Part shown: piece after piece, positions 52,122-60,880 of the stretch | Layout: each line of letters opens with the position of its first letter | How positions within the stretch are numbered: the stretch's first letter is position 1 | NCBI RefSeq assembly: GCF_031599675.1 | Contig: NZ_CP134223.1 | Location: forward strand, 2,852,001-2,916,000 | Direction of reading: 5' to 3' | Origin: Paenibacillus pedocola | GTDB lineage: Bacteria; Bacillota; Bacilli; Paenibacillales; Paenibacillaceae | DNA: 64,000 bases | The notes under the pieces: model-generated | The model's input: the letters and a program-made list of their open reading frames with translations, nothing else | The model's database searches: none | Told to the model about the DNA's origin: nothing | Made by a program: the position numbers and the translations under genes

Positions 52122-54479
52122 TTGGAGAAACATGATAGCGAGTGGCAAGCGGAACAAGAGAGGGTAACGGGAATTACGAAGCTGCTTACTGCCCGTATCC
52201 GGCAATTATCGGAGGAGCTTGGCCTCCATCGTAGCGATGTGGTAGATATGCGTAAAGACTTTTGGGAAGAGGTTACCGTGAACTTCAGCAGCCCGGATGA
52301 TCTGGGTGAAACTTCTACAAGCCTGCGGCAGCAGGCGCAAATTCTGAATGAACGTGAGCGCCATCACCTGCAGTCCAGCAAAGCGCTTAAGAAATATAAG
52401 AAGCTGGTAGTATCCCCGTATTTCGGACGGATTGATTTCTCTGATAGCGGAGATAGCGGAGCAGAGAAAATCTATCTCGGAATCGGATCTTTAATGGAGG
52501 ATAACGGCACATTCCTGATTTATGACTGGCGGGCGCCGATTTCCAGCTTATATTACGACGGCGCCCCCGGTCCCGCAGCTTATGAGACACCGGGCGGCCT
52601 GGTGAACGGCACCATGGAGCTTAAGCGCCAGTTTGTAATCGACAACGGCATCATTGAGGTAATGTTCGATACCGGGATGACTATCGGTGATGAATTGCTC
52701 CAGCAGGTGCTCAGCCACAGTGCGGATGACCGGATGAAGAGTATTGTCGCAACGATTCAAAAAGAGCAAAATGCCGTAATCCGTAATGACCGGAGCCGGA
52801 TGCTGGTGGTACAAGGGGCGGCCGGCAGTGGCAAAACATCAGCAGCACTGCAGCGAGTCGCCTATCTGCTCTACAAGTACCGTGAAGTGCTGCAGGCGGA
52901 TCAAATGCTTCTATTCTCACCGAATCCGTTGTTTAACAGCTATGTATCCACGGTTCTGCCTGAGCTTGGCGAAGAAAACATGCAGCAGACTACATTCCAG
53001 ATGTATCTCGAACACCGGCTGGGCCAGGAATTTCAGCTGGAGGATGTGTTCAGCCAGACGGAGAGCCTGCTCAACGCGCCGGATGGTCCGGCTGCGGCTG
53101 TGCGCCGTGAAGGGATTGGCTATAAATCCTCTGTTGCATTTCTGGATGCCATCCGGCGTTATGTGAATCTGCTGGAACATGAGGGTATGAAGTTTAAACC
53201 GCTGATGTTCCAGGGACGGGCAGTTGTCAGCAAAGAAGAGATGGAACGGCAGTTTTATGCCTATGACTCTAATATTAAGCTGGCGAACCGGATCGACCTG
53301 ATGACAGGCTGGCTGCTCAAAAAAATAGCCGCCTTCAGTGTGGAAGAGCGCAGTGCCTCCTGGGTAGAAGATCAGATTGAAGTGCTTGATTCCAGCGATT
53401 ATCAGCGTGCTTACCAGATGACACGGCGCAAAGGCGGCGCCCATGACAACAGCTTTGATGATTTTGATACCGAAAAAAGCATGCTGGCCCGCTACATTGT
53501 CAGCCAGCGCCTGAAGCCGCTTCGTGTTTGGACCAAACGTGGACGTTTCGTTGATGTAAAGGGGCTGTATAGCAGACTATTTTCAGACCGTCCGTTAATG
53601 GACAGTCTGAATGGCGATAGCGTTTTGCCGGAGGCGTGGGCTGAAATCTGTGCAATGACGCTGGATACCATCGCTGCCGGGGAGCTTGCTTATGAAGATG
53701 CGACCCCATTCCTTTACCTGAAGGAACTCAGCCAAGGCTTCCGGACGAATACGCTGATCCGTCATGTGATAGTGGATGAAGTACAGGATTACTCTCCATT
53801 CCAGCTGGAGTTCATGCGCAGGCTGTTCCCGCGGGCTAAGATGACAGTGCTCGGCGATTTGAACCAGGCGATCTATGCCCAGGGAGAAGTGCTGGGTGAT
53901 CTGGCCGGGCTGGTCAGTATTTACGGCGAGGAAAATACAGAGGTGATCTCCCTGACCCGAAGCTACCGCTCGACCTACGAGATTGTAGAGTTTACGCGGG
54001 CGATGATTCCGGGCGGAGAACGGATCGTTCCCTTTAACCGCCGTGGGGAGACTCCATCGTTAACTGTAGTGAACAGTGAGTCCGAACTGCTGGCTTCAGT
54101 GGAACAGGATGTGCTGAATCTGCATGCAGCCGGTTATCATTATGTGGCGGTCATCTGCAAAACAGCAGAGGAGAGCGCAGATGTGCATGCCAAGCTTCAG
54201 AACAGGCTTCCGGTCAGACTGGTTACAAAGGAGACTCCTAATTTCCAGAAGGGCACATTGGTTCTCCCGGCTTATCTGGCCAAAGGAGTAGAGTTCGATG
54301 CGGTTATTATTTACGACGGCTCGGATCAGAAATACAGCAGAGAAAATGAACGCAAGCTGTTTTATACGGCATGCACCCGCGCAATGCATCTGCTTCATAT
54401 CTACAGTCTGGGGCAGCTTAGCCGCTTTTTACCGGCTGCAGCCCGTGAGTCAGTGGCTGCAGGATCGTTGAAGAGCTGA
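52122..54479 (+). CDS. helD: RNA polymerase recycling motor HelD (UvrD-like helicase)
   Basis: 785-residue SF1 ATPase that removes stalled RNA polymerase from nucleic acids. An N-terminal helical arm (residues 1-60, charged coiled coil) would enter the secondary channel. A HelD-specific block FLIYDWRAPISSLYYDG follows near 130-145, then Walker A VVQGAAGSGKTSAALQRVAY near 230, DEVQDYSPFQ (motif II), GDLNQAIY (motif III), LTRSYRST and a C-terminal KGVEFDAVIIYD and YTACTRAM. TTG 52122 follows AAAGGGG. Monocistronic between its own promoter and a terminator. Confidence 0.92.
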   Translation: MEKHDSEWQAEQERVTGITKLLTARIRQLSEELGLHRSDVVDMRKDFWEEVTVNFSSPDDLGETSTSLRQQAQILNERERHHLQSSKALKKYKKLVVSPYFGRIDFSDSGDSGAEKIYLGIGSLMEDNGTFLIYDWRAPISSLYYDGAPGPAAYETPGGLVNGTMELKRQFVIDNGIIEVMFDTGMTIGDELLQQVLSHSADDRMKSIVATIQKEQNAVIRNDRSRMLVVQGAAGSGKTSAALQRVAYLLYKYREVLQADQMLLFSPNPLFNSYVSTVLPELGEENMQQTTFQMYLEHRLGQEFQLEDVFSQTESLLNAPDGPAAAVRREGIGYKSSVAFLDAIRRYVNLLEHEGMKFKPLMFQGRAVVSKEEMERQFYAYDSNIKLANRIDLMTGWLLKKIAAFSVEERSASWVEDQIEVLDSSDYQRAYQMTRRKGGAHDNSFDDFDTEKSMLARYIVSQRLKPLRVWTKRGRFVDVKGLYSRLFSDRPLMDSLNGDSVLPEAWAEICAMTLDTIAAGELAYEDATPFLYLKELSQGFRTNTLIRHVIVDEVQDYSPFQLEFMRRLFPRAKMTVLGDLNQAIYAQGEVLGDLAGLVSIYGEENTEVISLTRSYRSTYEIVEFTRAMIPGGERIVPFNRRGETPSLTVVNSESELLASVEQDVLNLHAAGYHYVAVICKTAEESADVHAKLQNRLPVRLVTKETPNFQKGTLVLPAYLAKGVEFDAVIIYDGSDQKYSRENERKLFYTACTRAMHLLHIYSLGQLSRFLPAAARESVAAGSLKS

Positions 54480-54503
54480 TTCGCCGCACCTGGCTGCTAC
54501 AAT

Positions 54504-54550
54504 AAAAGGCTAAAGACCATCCATTAACAGTTTGTGGTCTTTAGCCTTTT
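54504..54550. terminator. Bidirectional terminator between helD and the MFS gene
   Basis: AAAAGGCTAAAGACCA pairs over 16 bp with TGGTCTTTAGCCTTTT. Confidence 0.93.
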
Positions 54551-54561
54551 GGCGTTTTGAT

Positions 54562-55764
54562 TCATATATCGGAGACTCTAGATAATGCCGTACGGTTGCG
54601 GCGCTGTACCATAAGAATAATCATGTAGATGACCAGCAGAAGCAGAGGAGCAAGTGCAGAATAGCGGTACATTACAGCATAAGAGTTATAAAGGGCTACT
54701 GATCCAAGGAGCATGGTGCCGATGGCTACCCCGAAATCCAGTGAATTGAAAAACATGCCGTTTGCCATGCCCCGCTGCCGCACGTCTACAGATTGGATCA
54801 TCCAGGTCTGGAGCGCAGGCTGCATGGATCCGAAGCCGATGCCATAGCAAATTGCGGCGGGGAAGAGCGCGGCGGTTGAACCAGCAAAAGAGAGCAGCAT
54901 CAATCCGCCGATAATAAACAAGCTGCCGGGGATCAGCAAGGCTGCCGGGCCGAAGCGGTCATAAATTTTACCGGAGACCGGCCGTATGATGACGATGGCC
55001 ACAGCGTTAAACAGGAAAAAATAAGCAATATGCTCCAGATGAACCTCCTGGCCATATAAGGCAAGAAAACCAAGCAGGCCGCCGTAGGAGATAGACAGCA
55101 ACAGATTCAGCAGGCAAGGAATGAACAGCTTGCGGAATAGACTACCCTTAGGGCCGGGTGCTGAAACTGGAACGGGTTCTTTGTGATTGGCCGGCAGGCC
55201 TTTAGTCAGGCGGTAGCCAAGCGGCAGAATTAATGCAAGCGCAAGGCCGGTGCTCAGGAGCAGAGAACCGAAGCCCGGTCCCTGCAGCAGGCTGAGTCCG
55301 ATCAGCGGGCCGGCGGACATCGCAAGACTGGTGGACAACCCGAAATAGCCCATGCCTTCGCCCATCCGGCGGATGGGAATGACATCTGAGGCCATTGTGG
55401 GAAATGCGGTGCTGGCCATCCCGAACCCTATGCCGAAGAGCATCCGCATCAGCAGCAGGACGATAATGGTTCCTGACCAATAGTAGCCGGTTACAGCAGC
55501 AAGAGAGATTGCCAGACCGAGGAAGATCAGCAGATTGCGGCCGCCTTTTTCCATGGCTTTGGCGGCGAATAACCGGGAAGCGATGGCGCTTAAGGCGAAC
55601 AGACTGGTTACGAGACTGATTTGCACAGAGGAAGCATGAAGGGTTCCCTCAGCATAAACCGGCAGGGTGGACAATGTCATCTGCAGGCCGGTGAACAGCA
55701 GCAGATTGCAGAGAGTTAGTAGGATAAAGGATTTGGTCCATAAACGTTCAGAGGTATTATTCAA
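54562..55764 (-). CDS. MFS transporter, drug-efflux type
   Basis: 400 residues with 12 membrane helices. The N-terminal half has the loop 2-3 motif SRLFAAKAMEKGGR and a helix-4/5 region FGIGFGMASTAFPTMASDVI; the second half has RPVSGKIYDRFG. It resembles multidrug or sugar-efflux exporters (YfkF/AraJ-like); substrate unknown. The TTG start has AGGAG 9 nt upstream. It lies 12 nt after the MarR gene on the same strand, so it is probably the main target of that repressor. Confidence 0.88.
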   Translation of the reverse strand: MNNTSERLWTKSFILLTLCNLLLFTGLQMTLSTLPVYAEGTLHASSVQISLVTSLFALSAIASRLFAAKAMEKGGRNLLIFLGLAISLAAVTGYYWSGTIIVLLLMRMLFGIGFGMASTAFPTMASDVIPIRRMGEGMGYFGLSTSLAMSAGPLIGLSLLQGPGFGSLLLSTGLALALILPLGYRLTKGLPANHKEPVPVSAPGPKGSLFRKLFIPCLLNLLLSISYGGLLGFLALYGQEVHLEHIAYFFLFNAVAIVIIRPVSGKIYDRFGPAALLIPGSLFIIGGLMLLSFAGSTAALFPAAICYGIGFGSMQPALQTWMIQSVDVRQRGMANGMFFNSLDFGVAIGTMLLGSVALYNSYAVMYRYSALAPLLLLVIYMIILMVQRRNRTALSRVSDI

Positions 55765-55776
55765 TACGAATTGCTC

Positions 55777-56220
55777 CTATTCTTGATGTGGGTTCCCTGT
55801 GTTGTGATAGATGAGCTCAAGCATCTTCCGCAGCTGTTCAAGCTGCTCTGAGGTTAGTCCGGTGACTGAATTATCAATCACCTGCTGCTCCAGGGTCAGA
55901 GTGTTGTTGATTAATGCCTTGCCTTCCTCAGTTGCGTAGAGCTGGTAAGCACGGCGGTCACTCTTATTCATCGTTTTTGTGATAAAACCTTTTTTCTGGA
56001 GAAGTTCAACGATTCGGGCAGTGGTAGGCTGGTCCTTGGCTGCTGATGCGGCGACTTCTTTCTGGTTTATTCCGTCCCGGTCTACGATCATTAGCAGGAC
56101 AGACCATTGTTCAGGGGTAATATCGTAAGGCTTCAGTACACGGGCAAAGGCAGTTGAAATCCGCCGGTGAGTGGAGCCAAGCAGAAATCCGAGAAATTGC
56201 TGCGGTGAGGAACCAGACAT
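55777..56220 (-). CDS. MarR family transcriptional repressor
   Basis: 147-residue winged-helix regulator: LTPEQ-type region YDITPEQWSVLLMIVDRDG, recognition helix around AASAAKDQPTTARIVELLQK, and wing KTMNKSDRRAYQLYATEEG. ATG 56220 is chosen because GGAAGGAAG lies about 7 nt upstream; the longer frame would run back through its promoter. Two inverted repeats over the promoter suggest autorepression, with the MFS gene co-regulated. Confidence 0.92.
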   Translation of the reverse strand: MSGSSPQQFLGFLLGSTHRRISTAFARVLKPYDITPEQWSVLLMIVDRDGINQKEVAASAAKDQPTTARIVELLQKKGFITKTMNKSDRRAYQLYATEEGKALINNTLTLEQQVIDNSVTGLTSEQLEQLRKMLELIYHNTGNPHQE

Positions 56221-56243
56221 AACAAATCTTCCTTCCCAAATAG

Positions 56244-56283
56244 TTGTTATAACAATTATATTCATGACAATTAAAATTGTCAA
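56244..56283 (-). promoter_or_regulatory. MarR-MFS promoter with two operator-like palindromes
   Basis: Fully consensus on the minus strand: TTGACA (56278-56283), 17 nt, TATAAT (56255-56260). TGACAATT-TT-AATTGTCA in its reverse form spans 56265-56282 over the -35 box, and TTGTTATAACAA (56244-56255) is a perfect palindrome just after the -10 box. Confidence 0.8.
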
Positions 56284-56295
56284 TAAAGATAGAGC

Positions 56296-56361
56296 AAAAA
56301 GCACCCCCCGGAAAAATATCAGATCTTGCATAAGATCCAAAATATTTCTGGTGAGGTGCTT
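56296..56361 (-). terminator. Terminator of the transaldolase gene
   Basis: Outer pair AAGCACC / GGTGCTT with an inner GATCTT-ATGC-AAGATC hairpin, followed on the minus strand by TTTTTGC. Confidence 0.82.
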
Positions 56362-56383
56362 AAGTTGTAGTTAGCTTTGATTA

Positions 56384-57037
56384 TTATTTAGCCGCTTGCG
56401 GAACAGTTTCCCAGTCTTTCAGGAAACGCTCAATGCCGCTGTCTGTCAGCGGGTGTTTCCAGAGGGAAGGGAGCAGGGAGCCAGGGATTGTTGCAATGTG
56501 CGCTCCGGCAATGGCCGCTTCCTCTACATGTGCGATGTTGCGGATGCTGGCTGCAATAATTTCGGAAGAGAGTCCGTAGTTGGTCAGGATGGTTTTGAGA
56601 TCCTTGATCAGCTTCATACCGTCTACACCGATATCATCCAGACGTCCAACGAACGGGCTGATATAAGTAGCGCCTGCTTTGGCGGCCATCAGGCCTTGAG
56701 CGGCGGAGAATATGAGGGTAACGTTGGTCTTGATACCTTTTTTAGTCAGCTCGTAGCAGGCAGCCAGTCCATCTTCGGTCATAGGCAGTTTAATAACTAC
56801 GTTAGGTGCCCATTCCGCGATTTCGAAGGCTTCCTTAAGCATTTCTTCGGTTGTGAGGCCAATAACCTCTGCACTTACTGGACCAGGTACAATCTCAACG
56901 ATTTCTTTAATTACATCTTTGAACAGTCTGCCTTCTTTGGCGATCAGCGACGGGTTAGTCGTCACGCCATCCACTAATCCGAGGCGGGTAATACGTTTGA
57001 TTTCTTCAATGTTTCCGGTATCCAAGAAAAATTTCAT
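56384..57037 (-). CDS. tal: Transaldolase / fructose-6-phosphate aldolase family
   Basis: 217-residue short transaldolase: [30 protein letters not shown], the Schiff-base Lys in [13 protein letters not shown] (near residue 85), [30 protein letters not shown] and [13 protein letters not shown]. It moves dihydroxyacetone units between sugar phosphates in the non-oxidative pentose phosphate pathway. The small Bacillus TalA-type enzymes are mostly true transaldolases. GGGAGGA precedes the ATG. It has its own promoter and terminator. Confidence 0.95.
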   Translation of the reverse strand: MKFFLDTGNIEEIKRITRLGLVDGVTTNPSLIAKEGRLFKDVIKEIVEIVPGPVSAEVIGLTTEEMLKEAFEIAEWAPNVVIKLPMTEDGLAACYELTKKGIKTNVTLIFSAAQGLMAAKAGATYISPFVGRLDDIGVDGMKLIKDLKTILTNYGLSSEIIAASIRNIAHVEEAAIAGAHIATIPGSLLPSLWKHPLTDSGIERFLKDWETVPQAAK

Positions 57038-57093
57038 TGTAAATTAATCCTCCCTTGATTTCATATGGATTGACAAACAGTATGCATATCTTC

Positions 57094-57122
57094 ATTATGT
57101 ATCATGCCACCTGAAGTTTCAA
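57094..57122 (-). promoter_or_regulatory. Sigma-A promoter of the transaldolase gene
   Basis: Minus strand TTGAAA (57117-57122), 17 nt, CATAAT (57094-57099), with a leader of about 50 nt. Confidence 0.65.
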
Positions 57123-57270
57123 CTGTTAATATGAATATTTCAAAATAACTTTATAGAACTCCCCCTTAGAAAAAAATGAATTCTACCTTTAGACCATTTC
57201 CCGGCACGTTCCTCCCATGATAATATAGAAACGGTATTGCTTAAATAGTTACGAATGGCTGGTGACAGTG

Positions 57271-57738
57271 ATGATAACTGTAATTGCCGGAGTTGCCCTG
57301 TTTCTGCTGGCAGCTGCCGGACTTCTCGCCTACCAGAACAGCAGGCTGATCGCTGAACAGGAAGCTGACAGCACTGCGGTCCCCGCGGGTATGCTGATGT
57401 ATTCCGTGTTTAATGAACGATTTTTGGAGAATGATGAAAGACCTGAAGCCGTTCCCCTATTTCAGTACACAGTGTTATCGGAGCCGGGTGAGCAGCTCTC
57501 TTTGGGAGAAACCGGAACAACGTTTGCCCTATGCCGTGTACCGGCCGGTACCGGAGAAATGATTCTTTGGGATGCACAAAACTGGATGGTGAACAATATC
57601 CGCAAGGCTGCTATCCAACGTGTGCTGATGGAGCATTCCGGATTTCCTGATAAAGCTGCCCGCAAAGGGGAGAAAGAGCTGATTTTAAATCTGGAGGCTA
57701 CGGTGAAGGAGGAAACCGGACATGCAGATCCATATTAA
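57271..57738 (+). CDS. Uncharacterised single-pass membrane protein upstream of a macro-domain gene
   Basis: 155 residues: a hydrophobic N-terminal helix (VIAGVALFLLAAAGLLAY), then a soluble alpha/beta region with no motif I recognise. ATG 57271 is used with GGTGA upstream; GTG 57268 and 57262 are alternatives. Its end overlaps the macro-domain gene by 17 nt, so the two are translated together and may act in one process. Confidence 0.65.
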   Translation: MITVIAGVALFLLAAAGLLAYQNSRLIAEQEADSTAVPAGMLMYSVFNERFLENDERPEAVPLFQYTVLSEPGEQLSLGETGTTFALCRVPAGTGEMILWDAQNWMVNNIRKAAIQRVLMEHSGFPDKAARKGEKELILNLEATVKEETGHADPY

Positions 57739-58276
57739 TCATGTGGATATCTCAGTCAGTGTAGGAGATATTACAACCTGGCAGGGCGATATGATCGTGA
57801 ACGCCTCCAACTCGGGACTGTATGGAGGCGGCGGTGTGGATGGTGCGATCCATCGTGCAGGCGGACCGCAAATTGCTGCCGAATGCGCGGTCATCCGCCA
57901 GAAACAGGGAGGCATCCTGCCGGGGGAAGCTGCTGTTACTACCGCAGGAAAATTGCCGTACCTGGGGATCATACATACCGTCGGACCGATTTGGAAAGGC
58001 GGCGGTGCAGGAGAGGCCGCAATTTTGGCCAAATGTTATATAAGCAGCCTTGACATGGCGGTTGCCCGCGGCGCGCAAAGCATTGCTTTTCCGAACATCA
58101 GCACGGGGGTTTATAATTTCCCTAAGCTGCTCGCCTGCCAGACGGCGCTTTCTACAGTGATCCAATATGTGTCTGACAGGGATTCCCGGTTGCTGCCACT
58201 GAAGACCATTGCGTTTATTTGCTTCGAGCAGGACAATGCTAAACTGTATGAGGAAACGCTTAAAAGTTATATGTAA
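57722..58276 (+). CDS. Macro domain protein (ADP-ribose binding, probable deacylase/hydrolase)
   Basis: 184 residues, a single macro domain of the MacroD/YmdB type: VGDITTWQGDMIVNASNSGL near residues 14-33, GGGGVDGAIHRAGG (the catalytic and ribose loop), PYLGIIHTVGPIW and SIAFPNISTGVYNFP. Members hydrolyse O-acetyl-ADP-ribose or remove ADP-ribose from proteins. It overlaps the upstream membrane-protein gene and is followed after 38 nt by an acetyltransferase gene. Confidence 0.92.
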   Translation: MQIHINHVDISVSVGDITTWQGDMIVNASNSGLYGGGGVDGAIHRAGGPQIAAECAVIRQKQGGILPGEAAVTTAGKLPYLGIIHTVGPIWKGGGAGEAAILAKCYISSLDMAVARGAQSIAFPNISTGVYNFPKLLACQTALSTVIQYVSDRDSRLLPLKTIAFICFEQDNAKLYEETLKSYM

Positions 58277-58314
58277 AGAAACCGGAATGCCGGATGAAAC
58301 GGGGGAAGCGGGAG

Positions 58315-58791
58315 ATGTCATCTGTTACTGAAGTGAAATTTGTTGAAGTTAATCCTGATAATGAGGACTTGCATGAGCTGATCAACCGCCTGGATGAAGA
58401 TTTAAAGGTGAGGTATCCTCATGAAATGATTTATGTTGTGGATTTCTCCGATCCCAAAGTTCACGAGATGACCTTCGTAGTGGCTTATCTCAGCGGGAAA
58501 CCGGTGGGCTGCGGAGCACTGCGGCCGCTTGACAGCGAGAGCAAGGTCATGGAACTGAAACGATTCTACGTGGATCCGGGCAGCCGCAAGCAGGGGATTG
58601 CGAACAAAATGCTGCTCCACCTTGAGGCCAGAGCAATGGCTGCCGGCTACGGGGAGATTAAGCTGGAGACAGGAATTAAGCAGCCGGAAGCCATCGCACT
58701 CTACGTAAAACACGGCTACCGGCCGATTGATCTGTTCGGTCCTTATATTGCTGATCCGGACAGCCTCTGCTACGGCAAAATATTGTCCTGA
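58315..58791 (+). CDS. GNAT family N-acetyltransferase
   Basis: 158 residues. The acetyl-CoA loop is RFYVDPGSRKQGIANKMLLH near residues 83-102, with MTFVVAYLSGKPVGCGALRP before it and ALYVKHGYRPIDLFGPYI after it. ATG 58315 is preferred to the upstream in-frame ATG 58294, with GGGGGAAG/GGGAG ahead. Likely last gene of the 57271-58791 unit. Acceptor unknown. Confidence 0.88.
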   Translation: MSSVTEVKFVEVNPDNEDLHELINRLDEDLKVRYPHEMIYVVDFSDPKVHEMTFVVAYLSGKPVGCGALRPLDSESKVMELKRFYVDPGSRKQGIANKMLLHLEARAMAAGYGEIKLETGIKQPEAIALYVKHGYRPIDLFGPYIADPDSLCYGKILS

Positions 58792-58800
58792 CCGTAAGGG

Positions 58801-58998
58801 TTAAGCATGGTATTTGCCGGAGGGTGCGTTGAGTACCCATTCGAGCATAAGGATCATATCCTCGAGTCTGCCAATCTGCGCGTTCAGACTCTCCCGCTGG
58901 GGGCTGTCTGATTCAAGGGGGGCAAGGCGGGTCTCCAGGGCTCTGCACTGGATCGTTAGTTCATTGATTTTGGATTGAATCTGATTTTCGGTTCTCAT
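58801..58998 (-). CDS. Small coiled-coil protein of unknown function
   Basis: 65 residues, almost wholly helical: NQIQSKINELTIQCRALETR followed by another Leu-rich heptad-like stretch. The start has a consensus AGGAGGAT site. No family is recognised. It converges with the GNAT gene 9 nt away without an obvious terminator. Confidence 0.7.
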   Translation of the reverse strand: MRTENQIQSKINELTIQCRALETRLAPLESDSPQRESLNAQIGRLEDMILMLEWVLNAPSGKYHA

Positions 58999-59071
58999 CC
59001 GGAATCCTCCTGGTGATTATAGGTTAAAGTCATGATTAGTTCATTATAACGGATAACATGGAGGTATTAAA

Positions 59072-59758
59072 ATGAGTGTCAATGTGAAGCAGCTGGCTGC
59101 GGAGAAAGCCGTGGAATATGTGCAGGACGGTATGAAGGTGGGACTGGGTACCGGTTCTACCGCCTATTGGGCCATCCGTAAGCTGGGAGAGCGCGTGCAG
59201 CAGGGTCTGAAAATTACCGCGGTCGCGACTTCCCGGGCTTCCGAGGATCAGGCGCGCGAGCTGGGGATTCCGCTGGTTGCTTTTGGCGATATTGACAGCC
59301 TGGATCTGACAATTGACGGCGCGGATGAATTGGACGGGGAGCTTCAGCTGATTAAAGGGGGAGGCGGGGCTCTGCTGCGCGAGAAAATCGTAGCTATGGG
59401 CAGCACCCGCATGATTGTTGTTGCCGACGAGAGTAAAGCGGTACAGACGCTTGGTAAATTTCCGCTGCCGGTAGAGATTGTTCCCTTTGCCTGGGAATGG
59501 ACGGTCGCGAAGCTCGCGAAGCTCGGCTGCAAACCGGAGCTGCGCCGAAGCGGCGAGGAGCTCTACAAGACGGATAACGGCAATTTTATTGCAGACTGCC
59601 GGTTTGAAGCCATTCCTTCCGCTCCTGAACTGGCCTTATCGTTGCAGGGTATTTCAGGTGTAGTGGATCACGGACTGTTCATCGGAATCGCCAGTATGGC
59701 GATTATCGGCAAGAATGACGGCAGCATCGAAATTATCGAAGGTGAGAACCATCTCTAA
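59072..59758 (+). CDS. rpiA: Ribose-5-phosphate isomerase A
   Basis: Interconverts ribose-5-phosphate and ribulose-5-phosphate. 228 residues with GLGTGSTAYWAIRKLGERV near residue 25, TIDGADELDGELQLIKGGGG (catalytic Asp/Glu), LREKIVA, VVADESKAV and the C-terminal GVVDHGLFIG. GGAGGT lies upstream of the ATG. It complements rpe, transaldolase and araBDA in this window. Confidence 0.97.
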   Translation: MSVNVKQLAAEKAVEYVQDGMKVGLGTGSTAYWAIRKLGERVQQGLKITAVATSRASEDQARELGIPLVAFGDIDSLDLTIDGADELDGELQLIKGGGGALLREKIVAMGSTRMIVVADESKAVQTLGKFPLPVEIVPFAWEWTVAKLAKLGCKPELRRSGEELYKTDNGNFIADCRFEAIPSAPELALSLQGISGVVDHGLFIGIASMAIIGKNDGSIEIIEGENHL

Positions 59759-60233
59759 ACCGCGAAAACAACGAAGCAGTCCTTCACGTACCGGAAGCTC
59801 ACAGATCCGTCCGCGGCTTCAGCTTGGGAAATGGATGTTGCTGTTTCTGTATAGTGCGGCCGTGATATACTGGATGTTTCTTGGTTTTGGACGAACGGTC
59901 CGGACGGAGGGGCCGCTGAAATATAATCTGGAGCTGCTGCGTACCGTGAAGCTTTATTTTAATTTGGATAACGGAGTCTCCGTCACCGGCAGATTGATTA
60001 ATCTCGCTGGCAATGTGGCTGTGTTCATTCCGTTTGGCGTGTTATACCCGTTGCTGCTGAGAAAATTTCGTTCCTTACTCATACTGACCTTATGGGCAGT
60101 TCCTAGTATTTTGCTGCTGGAAATCTTTCAGATGCTGCTGCGGGTCGGCAGCTTCGATGTGGATGATCTGCTGCTCAATCTAATAGGTGTATGGTTAGGA
60201 TATTTATTGCTTCGTATGAATAAACACATTTAG
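59715..60233 (+). CDS. VanZ family membrane protein
   Basis: About 172 residues: basic N-terminus, then four membrane helices with VanZ hallmarks LINLAGNVAVFIPFGVLYPL and ILLLEIFQMLLRVGSFDVDD LLLN (read continuously). VanZ-like proteins are linked to low-level glycopeptide resistance or envelope functions. The gene overlaps the end of rpiA. The start is uncertain: ATG 59715 or GTG 59742, neither with a well-placed ribosome binding site, so coupling to rpiA translation is likely. Confidence 0.82.
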   Translation: MTAASKLSKVRTISKPRKQRSSPSRTGSSQIRPRLQLGKWMLLFLYSAAVIYWMFLGFGRTVRTEGPLKYNLELLRTVKLYFNLDNGVSVTGRLINLAGNVAVFIPFGVLYPLLLRKFRSLLILTLWAVPSILLLEIFQMLLRVGSFDVDDLLLNLIGVWLGYLLLRMNKHI

Positions 60234-60247
60234 GAGGATTAACATTT

Positions 60248-60688
60248 ATGCTGATAGATCTGAAGCAGCGCATCGGAACAGCTGAAGTGGATGAGCTGCT
60301 GTCTTACGCCGTAATCGATGAACCGGATGCACTGTGGCGCGCTTCAGCCGAATATAGCAAGCATGCTGCGCTGCAGCTGTACGGCTGGGAAGAAGAGGGG
60401 CTGCTGCTAGGCCTGGTAGGCTTCGAAGAGACCGAGGACGGTTCACTGGACATCCGCCACATTGCTGTTCTGCCTGAGAACAGAGGCAAAGGCTATGCGC
60501 GCGGCATGATTCTTGAGCTGCTGACTGCCCGTCAGCCGCGTTACCTGCTTGCAGAGACTGAAGATGAGATTGCTGCGGACTTTTACCGTGCGCTGGGTTT
60601 CATGGTGTACAGTCTTGGCGAGAATCCGGCGGGCATTGAGATGTTCCGCTGTGTGTATGAAGTTGAAGAGACCGAAGACGAAGAATAA
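60248..60688 (+). CDS. GNAT family N-acetyltransferase
   Basis: 146 residues: LLLGLVGFEETEDGSLDIRH, acetyl-CoA loop IAVLPENRGKGYARGMILEL near residues 77-96, and AADFYRALGFMVYSL; acidic C-terminus. TAGGAGGA lies upstream of the ATG. It follows the VanZ gene by 14 nt and is followed by a terminator, so it ends the rpiA-VanZ-GNAT unit. Acceptor unknown. Confidence 0.88.
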   Translation: MLIDLKQRIGTAEVDELLSYAVIDEPDALWRASAEYSKHAALQLYGWEEEGLLLGLVGFEETEDGSLDIRHIAVLPENRGKGYARGMILELLTARQPRYLLAETEDEIAADFYRALGFMVYSLGENPAGIEMFRCVYEVEETEDEE

Positions 60689-60716
60689 AGGGCACTCCGC
60701 TGGTGCCGTTCAAATG

Positions 60717-60751
60717 AAGCTATCCGGGAGCCCATCCCGGGTAGCTTTTTT
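60717..60751 (+). terminator. Terminator of the rpiA-VanZ-GNAT unit
   Basis: AAGCTA.CCGGGA pairs with TCCCGG.TAGCTT, followed by TTTT. Confidence 0.92.
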
Positions 60752-60799
60752 GTTGTCTATAGGTAGTGAAAGATTCCGCAGAAAGGAGCCCGTGCCGGG

Positions 60800-60844
60800 T
60801 TGACTTTTTAGGCCGATGACAATATAGTTTTACTGTGAAACTAT
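60800..60844 (+). promoter_or_regulatory. MarR-MMPL promoter with operator-like inverted repeat
   Basis: TTGACT (60800-60805), 17 nt, TATAGT (60823-60828). ATAGTTT-TACTGTG-AAACTAT (60824-60844) overlaps the -10 box and transcription start; a further half-site GAACTAT follows at 60854. Confidence 0.7.
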
Positions 60845-60880
60845 TCTACTCGTGAACTATTATGGGAACAGGAGGCAGCA

